NCBI GenBank assembly: GCA_008638375.1
Contig: CM018051.1
Location: forward strand, 13,880,369 to 13,944,368
From: Nyssa sinensis
Lineage: Eukaryota > Streptophyta > Magnoliopsida > Cornales > Nyssaceae
DNA: 64,000 bases
Direction: 5' to 3'
The notes under the pieces are model-generated. The model made no database searches, was not told the origin of the DNA, and was given only the letters and a program-made list of their open reading frames with translations. This document shows, piece after piece, positions 57,242-64,000 of this stretch (position 1 is the stretch's first letter; each line of letters starts with the position of its first letter). A program made the translations under genes and the position numbers.

Positions 57242-57853
57242 GGAAACTTTTGTAATCATGTTTCACCTCTTTTGTAACCGAGCTTGCTTTTTAATGAAAA
57301 TATCTTCTCTTCAGATTTCTGTCTTCACTTTTCTTGAATGTTGGCAATCTTTGGGTTTTGCTCTAAAAGTGTATCAATGTCTTGTTGTGTGTAAACGGGC
57401 TCTGGCCTCTAAGGTCTGTATTTTGACATAAGTAAACCTGCTCGGTATTCAGAGAATTGTTTTTACCGACCATGGTTTGTCTCCCGAACTAACTTATGGC
57501 AATCCCGAAATAATATGTGATAACTTAAGCAACTTGTACCGAACCCTTGATATTGGATGAGTTTTGAATCATGGACTTCCTTTAAGAAAGATAGCTAAAA
57601 TAATAATCAAGCAATCTGAGCACTAATCATCAATGTAAAGATCTGTATAAGACAGTTATTCTGATCACTGAGAGCAAAACCTGAGCTTCATTGCCGAACA
57701 AAGGGATTTAGCTTCATTGCCGAACAAAGGGACTTGTATTGTAAGGATTTCTGATGGTCGGTATGACTGAGCACTTAGTTATTCTGTCCGTTTGTAACTT
57801 TTGACGCATAGTTTAGTGTACTGTGATGGATCAAACATTAGCCTTGTATATCA
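57242..57853. other. Tat-B spacer between antisense gene and tandem array
   Basis: No coding sequence seen. TTTTTAATGAAAATATC near 57290 could serve as the polyadenylation region of the antisense gene. A 24 base direct repeat (TAGCTTCATTGCCGAACAAA) occurs at about 57685 and 57709. Confidence 0.5.
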
Positions 57854-58153
57854 AGATGGACCAGACATGAGGTCTGTACATTAAGATGGACCAGACTTAA
57901 AGTCTGTACATTGAGATGGACCAGACCTGAAGTCTGTGCATTGAGATGGACCAGACCTGAAGTCTGTACATTGAGATGGACCAGACCTGAAGTTTGTACA
58001 TTGAGATGGACCAGACCTGAAGTCTGTACACTGAGATGGACCAGACCTGAAGTCTGTACATTGAGATGGACCAGTCCTGAAGTCTGTACATTGAGATGGA
58101 CCAGACCTGAAGTCTGTACATTGAGATGGACCAGACCTGAAGTCTGTGCATTG
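57854..58153. repeat. 30 bp tandem array (10 units) after the Tat-B gag-pol stop
   Basis: Units start every 30 bases from 57854 to 58124, consensus AGATGGACCAGACCTGAAGT plus CTGTACATTG. Inner units are almost identical. The array ends 40 bases from the natural gag-pol stop. Because 30 is divisible by three and the unit has no stops, long false ORFs appear on both strands. Tat-A has a 64 bp version at the same place. Confidence 0.95.
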
Positions 58154-58193
58154 AGTTATTTCATGGAATATCTTAAAATAAAAAGAAATTACT

Positions 58194-61100
58194 TTATTGA
58201 TAATACTTTCGTAAATGTTCCATATTCCAAGGTCTGGGAACAGGTTTCCCATCCATGTTTTCCAACCAATAAGTGGTCGGTCTTACTGTTTTGGTAATTC
58301 TGTAGGGGCCCTCCTAGTTAGGTGATAACTTCCCCATGGTGGGATCCTTGGTGTTCTGGAACACCCTTCTTAGGAAGAGGTCCCCAACTTGAAAGCTGGC
58401 AGGCCTGAGGCCAATTTTTGAGCGGCTAACCATCCTGCGCTGATATGCTTCCATTCTGATTACGGCTTGCTCTCTCCTTTCTTCAAGCAAATCCAAGTTT
58501 TCTGCTAGTTGTTGGTCATTGGTCTCTTCATCGAAAGCTTCAGTTCTCAGGGTAGGCATGTCGATCTCAACAGGGATTACCGCTTCGGTTCCGTAGGCGA
58601 GTGAGAAGGGGGTTTCTGATGTTGGAGTTCTCTTAGTTGTTCGGTAAGCCTAGAGTGCCCCAGGGAGTTCCTCGACCCATTTCTCCTTAGCTTCTTCTAG
58701 TCTCTTCTTGAGAGCATCTAGGATTGTTCGGTTAGTGACTTCGGCCTGCCCGTTCGCTTGCGGATGACCAGGGGAGGAAAAGTGCTAGTTGATGTTTAGG
58801 TCTTGGCAGAACTTCTTGAAGATTTTCCCAATAAACTGTGTGCCATTGTCTGAGATGATTACGTGAGGTATGCCGAACCTGCAAACTATATTTTTCCAAG
58901 TAAAACTCTGGACCTCTTTTTTAGTGATGCGAGTCAATGGTTCTGCTTCAGCCCATTTTGAGAAGTAATCAATAGCCACCAATAGGTATCTTCTGTTCGG
59001 TGTGGCTTTAGGCAATGGGCCTATGATGTCCAACCCCCATTGCGCAAAGGGCCATGGGCTGGTGATGGGGATGAGCTCATGTCGTGGCTGATGCTGATAA
59101 GGGGAGAACCTCTGGCATTTGTCGCACTTCCGGGTGTATTCCTTTGCTTCCTTTAGCATTCCAGGCCAGTAATAGCCTTGAAATAGAGCTCGGTGCGCTA
59201 TGGTTCTTCCTCCATTATGATTTCCACAAATTCCTTCGTGAATTTCTGCCAGGACGTACTGAGATTCCTCGGGTGCTAGGCATTTTAACAATGGCTGAGT
59301 GTAAGATCTTCGGTAGAGCTTTCCGTTAAGGACAAGATACCGAGCTGCTCTGATGCGAATTCTTTTTGCCTTATTTCTGTCTTCTAGGAGGAGTCCTTCT
59401 TCCAGGTACTGGAGTATAGGAGTCATCCAGTTCTGAGGCTGTTCTGTGATTTGGGCGACCTGGATCTCCTCAGTGCTAGGCCTCGGCTGGTGAGAGAACT
59501 TTATCTTTGAGTCCACCCCCGTCTTCATGTGAGATGCCATGTTCGCCAAGGCATCGGCTCTGCTATTTTGACCTCTTTCTATTTTTTGGATTGAGAATGC
59601 TCAGAAGGAATGTTTCAACAAATTGACTAACTCCGAATATCGAAGCATTCTCTCATCCTTAACAGCGTATTCTCCTTGAACTTGGCTAACCACCAATTGG
59701 GAGTCAGAAAATACCTTGAGGTTCTGCACCTAGCATTCTTGAGCTAGCTTTATCCCTAAGATAAGGGCCTCATACTCTGCTTCATTATTGGAGGCTTTGA
59801 ACCCCAAGCTAATTGCCCTTTCGGTCGTAAGTCCATCAGGAGAATGTAGTACCAGCCCGACTCCAGCACCTCCATCGGCAGATGACCCATCAGTATACAA
59901 CTTCCAAGTTCCCATATCGTCAGAAAGATGTGCTTTGCTCAGAAGTGCGGGGGTGAATTCCGCGACGAAGTCTGCCAAGGCTTGCCCTTTAATTGAGACC
60001 CGTGGAACATAGGACAAATCGAACTCCCTTAGTTCCACTGACCATTTGACCAACCGTCCTGATGCTTTTGGTTTTCTTAGGACGGTTTTCAGTGGGTAAG
60101 CAGTTGGAATTTCTATGGGATGTGCTTGAAAGTAGGGTCTGAGCTTTCGTGCCGATACTATGAGTGCCAAGGCTAGTTTTTCGATCTCGGGGTACCTCTT
60201 CTCTGTGTCCAGTAATGCCTTGCTGACATAGAAGATGGGCCTCTGCACGCTCCTGTCCTATCTGACCAGTACCAAACTGACAGCGTTCTCAGAGACTGCA
60301 AGGTAGAGAAGCAGCCTTTCCCCTTGGATCGGTTTTGACAAGAGCTCGGGCGAGGCTAGGTACCTTTTGAGTTCCTGAAAGGATTTTTCACATTCGTCAG
60401 TCCATTGTAAAGATTTGTTACCTTTCAGAGCCTTGAAGAATGGTAGACAACGATCCTTGGATTTGGAAATAAATCTAGTAAGAGCTGCTATTCTGCCATT
60501 CAGAGCTTGGATGTCCTTCTTGGTCTTTGGGGATTTTAGTCTGATCAGAGCCTCGATTTGGGTTGGGTCTGCTTCTATACCTCTCTGAGAGACTATGTAT
60601 CCCAAGAATTTCCCTTTTGTTACACCAAAGGTGCATTTTGAGGAGTTAAGCTTCATCTTATACTGTCTGAGAATATCAAATGTCTGGGCTAGGTGCTAGA
60701 GATGACTGCTCTTCTTTAGACTCTTGACTAGCATATCATCAATGTAGACTTCCATAGTACTGCCGATAAGAGGATTAAACATCTTGTTAACAAGACTTTG
60801 GTATGTGGCTCCGGCATTCTTTAGTCCGAACGGCATTACTTTATAGCAATAGAGACCTCGTTCGGTGATGAATGAAGTTTTTTCCTGGTCGGGGGGATGC
60901 ATCTGTATTTGGTTGTACCCAGAATAGGCATCCATGAAGCTCATGAGTTTGTGCCCTGCAATTGCATCGACTAACTGATCTATTCTTGGAAGGGTGAAGC
61001 TATCTTTTGGGCATGCCTTGTTTAGATCTGTGTAGTCGACGTAGACTCTCCACTTACCATTCTTTTTCTTGACCAGGACAGTGTTGGCCAACCAATCAGG

Positions 61101-63839
61101 ATAAAATACCTCTCGAATCATGTTGGCGTTGAGCAGCCTTTGAACTTCGTCGTTGATGACCTGATGTCGTTCTGGTGCGAATGGCCTTCTCTTTTGCCTC
61201 ACTGGTGGATGGTCCGGGTCCACCATTAATCTGTGTGTGATAAGGTCGGGATATATTCCCTCCATGTCTTTTGTTTCCCAAGCGAACACCGAGAGGTTTT
61301 TCTTTAAGAACTTGACCAATTCATCCTGCTCGGTATGTGTCAGGTCGGGACCTATCTGCAGGTAGCGCCCTTGATCTTCCGAGCCGACCAGGACTTTAAT
61401 AGGTTCTCCGATAGGCTTGGCCCTGCTATCCCTTCCTCTAGGGCTCAGTGGCTCATCGATCTTGGAAGGACAGTCTTCTGCCTCGTGACAGCAAGGGTGG
61501 ATTGCATCCTTGCATTCATGGGGGTGCAGTAATTGCTATTTAGGGGCCTTGGCCTTTAGGGCGAGGGCATGGCATTCCCGGGAGGTCCGTTGGCACCCTC
61601 TGATAGAGTAGACGGTCTGATTATGAACGTACTTTAGGCATTGGTGCAGAGTTGACGTGACTGCCCCCATCTCATGTAGCCAGGGCCTCCCTATTATGAC
61701 ATTATAGGGAGATTTGGCTTTTAGGACCATGTACTCAACTATCGTGGTCTTTTGCCCATCCCCTTCTCCTGCAGTTGTGGCCAGATCGACCCTTCCCAAT
61801 GGAGTGTTGATGTTTTCGTCGAAGCCTGCCATGATTATACCAGTGGGCTTAATGTCATTGGGGTCGAGTTTCATATGCTTAAAGGGGTCGTAGAATAGTA
61901 CGTTAGTTGAGCTCCTAGTGTCAACAAGGACTCTCCGGATTTCAAAGTTGGCGATCTTGAAGGAGATGACTAGGGCATCACTGTGAGGACAATGAACTCC
62001 TATAAGGTCGTGATCCGTAAACTGGATTTCAGGCACAGGCTTTAGCCTTTTCTCCAAGTTAGCGACTTGTAAGATGTGGGGAGCAGACCTGGCCTCTCGA
62101 GCATAACGTTTGCTCGACCTGTTAGAAGTGCCTGTTGCAGGGGAATCTGCGTGTAGGACAAAGATCACCTGGTTGTTCTGTCGTGGGGGCTCGTTCCTAC
62201 CCTCCTTCTGTTCTTGCTTCTGGTCGGCCTTCCTCTGCTAGGGTCGTTCGTCACGGGGGTTTTGTCCTCTGTCCTGCTTGACAAACTCTTGTAGCCGTCC
62301 TCTCCTTATTAGCTGCTCAATCTCATGCTTGAGAGCTTTGCAGGTATTAGTTGTGTGCCCTCGGTCCTTGTGAAAATCACAATATTTGGTCTGATCTCGG
62401 TAGCTGGGGTCTCCTTTCAAAGGTTCCGGCCATCTCAGATTTTCTCGAGATCTGACTTGCTTCAGTATGTTGTACGGAGAGGTGTTTAGAGGAGTAAAGT
62501 GGTTGAATTCCCTCAGCCCAGAATTGTAGGAGGTTCTGGGGGCCCCCCTTTTTTCTGGGCTCCTGGCTCTTTTTCTAGCTGAGCTGGTATCCTTCCTTTG
62601 GTCATCCTTCTTCTGACTATCTTTCTTCTGGTCGTCCTTCTGAGCTTGTTCCTTGACCTTTCTAGAGGTGTCCCTGGCCTCCTCCAAGTTGATGTACTTC
62701 CTTGCCCGGTCCATAAGTGCCGCCATGTCCGCGGGGGGATTTTTGGTAAAGGAGTCTCTAAAGCTTCTTTGTGCAAGACCAGCGGCCAGAGCAGCCACTA
62801 GGAAACCGGAGCTACAATCTGTCACCTCGGTCAGCTCGGCGTTGAAACGTGCTATGTACCCCATGAGTGATTCTTCCCTTGTTTGCTTTACATTTAACAG
62901 GAATTCCGGACCCTTTCTTAGCCTCCTGCTAGTCATGAATCTGTCCAGGAATCTTCTGCCAAGCTCATAGAAGCTAGACACTAAGTTTGGCGGGAGGTGG
63001 TGGAACTACTTCAGGGCGGTACCAATGAGGCTGGTCACGAACGTTCGGCATAGAAAAGCATCAGAAGTACCGTGTAAAGCCATGGTGTGCTGGTAGTGGG
63101 AGAGGTGATCCCCTGGGTCCCCGGTCCCATCATAAGGGGTGAACTTGAGGATGACAAATTTCTTGGGTCTTTCTTCAGCCATGATAGCATTAGTGAATGG
63201 GGTGGCCGACCTCCCGAGCAGTCTGGCCAGCTCGTCCTGTTCCGGATACTGGGCACCTCTTATAATGGCTGTGCGGTCCATTGATTCGGCAACTTCTTCG
63301 GCTCTTATTGACCCCCTTGGCAAGATGGGCTGGTGTGAGGCAGGTCTCATGACTTCAGGGCCCACGTGAGTGGGCTGATCTTGGCCCATTACTGGGGGGT
63401 TGTTCTTATTCTCTTGTACTGGTGGTGCAGGAACCACTCTAGGTGGTGACCCTTGTGGAGCATGGTTCACTCCCGAGGCCCCAGGGACGGGGATTCGGGT
63501 GGTGCTTCGATAATGGACCTTTGGGATAAAGGCGGGAACTCCTCGGCCGGCTGCCGTTGACGGCTGGGGATCTCCATGAATATCGGCAGCCATTGGAGGT
63601 TGCACCTCCTGAGTGTTTGTGGCAACAGGTGGATTTCGGAGATTGGTTTCATGATTCTGGGTGAACATTGCCAGGGTCCTGGACATGGTCAAGAGTTGTT
63701 CTCGTAGCAACTGGTTCTGCCGCCTAGTCTCGACAAGCTCCTGTTGTACGGGATCAGTCACTCGCCCTCTTCCTCGTCCGACAGTCGGTTGAGGATGAGG
63801 GTTTTGAGTATTCTTCCTAGGTCGCAGGTTGGGAGCCAT
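58194..63839 (-). pseudogene. Tat-B gag-pol polyprotein, one frame with ten stops
   Basis: One frame of 1,881 residues runs from MAPNLRPRKNTQNP to a natural TAA at 58194-58196. Gag occupies about residues 1-560, with the gag core around 250-390 and a zinc-knuckle-like KYCDFHKDRGHTTNTC near 490. Protease near 645 has DTRSS for DTGSS. RT spans about 880-1040 (VYVDYTDLNKACPKDSF, VYIDDM). RNase H and the second, archaeal-type RNase H (KLYTDGSSADGGAG, about residue 1312) follow. Integrase has the zinc block CDKCQRF, the catalytic GLDIIGPL, ISDNGTQF and NGQAEVTNRTIL, and the tail [14 protein letters not shown]. Stops lie at 63006, 62238, 61536, 60696, 60258, 59730, 59601, 58785, 58650 and 58314: nine TAG and one TGA. 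No frameshift is visible. It encodes all retrotransposition enzymes but is dead as written. Confidence 0.9.
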
Positions 63840-63896
63840 GATCCTTTGAAAAAGGAATGAGCTTTGATTAAGTAGAGCACTTGGTGATTGTCGTTT

Positions 63897-63914
63897 CCCA
63901 CAGATGGCGCCAAA
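63897..63914 (-). other. Tat-B primer-binding site
   Basis: The minus strand reads TTTGGCGCCATCTGTGGG, next to the 5' LTR. It has the TGGCGCC form common in Tat elements; I do not assign the tRNA. Confidence 0.75.
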
Positions 63915-63915
63915 C

Positions 63916-64000
63916 TAATGCTGCACTTTTTGGCCCACGAGAGATTCAAGCTCAGCTCCCTGCGAAACACTTGAAACAGAAGATCAAAGGACCACCGGGT
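63916..64000 (-). repeat. Tat-B 5' LTR, cut by the window end
   Basis: It matches 54134 onward (CACTTTTTGGCCCACGAGAG and the following bases to CACCGGGT). The terminal TG is TA here. Confidence 0.9.

Larger units (their letters stand above)
54134..64000 (-). mobile_element. Tat-B: Tat-lineage Ty3/gypsy retrotransposon with antisense gene
   Basis: Right to left: start of the 5' LTR (63916 to the window end), PBS, gag-pol (63839-58194), a 30 bp tandem array, an antisense gene (55243-57241), PPT and 3' LTR (54134-54835). Two RNase H domains in pol and an extra ORF between pol and the 3' LTR are marks of the Tat lineage (Ogre, Retand, Grande relatives). The 5' LTR runs off the window, so the TSD cannot be checked. 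Confidence 0.9.

Noticed and set aside
57854..58153. CRISPR-like repeat array
   Set aside because: Units are directly adjacent with no spacers, and the context is a plant retrotransposon.
57881..58297. Long open frames on both strands with ten-residue repeats (for example RWTRPEVCTL)
   Set aside because: They come only from the 30 bp tandem array, whose unit length is divisible by three and lacks stops in several frames.

Overview
This is nuclear DNA of a plant, almost certainly a eudicot. It is AT-rich and packed with plant transposable elements. The one host gene recognised is the 3' end of a TIR-NBS-LRR (TNL) disease-resistance gene, a class found in eudicots and not in grasses. The window has no rRNA or tRNA gene, no CRISPR array and no bacterial operon. 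Nearly every coding stretch is a decayed transposon gene, and element borders were fixed by terminal repeats, primer-binding sites (PBS), polypurine tracts (PPT) and target-site duplications (TSD).

Layout. 1-6417: right-hand part of a CACTA (En/Spm) transposon with a decayed TNP2 transposase on the minus strand; it carries what looks like a captured first exon of a Yippee-like host gene. It sits in the 3' part of a Tat-lineage Ty3/gypsy element, Tat-A (6421-13251, minus strand). 13489-14868: a 1.4 kb non-autonomous LTR element with TSD AGAAT. 14958-15549: a palindromic hAT-type MITE with an 8 bp TSD. 15693-17721: a 2 kb MULE-like non-autonomous element.

18591-50236 is a nest of insertions around the TNL gene. 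Its last coding exon (C-JID domain) is split by Copia-1 (19541-33136, TSD GGGGA), whose gag is split by an Athila-type element (24191-32578, TSD GAAGG). Just past the TNL stop codon lies Copia-2 (33406-50231, TSD TGGAT). Copia-2 is interrupted by a gutted Del/Tekay-like gypsy element with LTRs of about 4 kb (35605-48935), and the 3' LTR of that element holds a 3.9 kb solo LTR (41999-45881, TSD CAAGC). Four of the five nested insertions therefore have perfect 5 bp TSDs and their order can be read directly.

50237-54133: unassigned flank with one MULE-like MITE (52054-52574). 54134-64000: Tat-B, a better-preserved relative of Tat-A. Its 1,881-residue gag-pol stays in one frame with ten in-frame stops. 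An antisense gene with its own TATA box, two frame-consistent introns and a coiled-coil/acidic tail lies between gag-pol and the 3' LTR. A ten-copy 30 bp tandem array separates the two genes.

No wholly new system was found. The points most worth a second look are the antisense gene of Tat-B, the Yippee capture in the CACTA element, the layered disruption of the TNL gene, and an Athila derivative in which an in-frame deletion fused protease to the integrase tail and kept the frame open.
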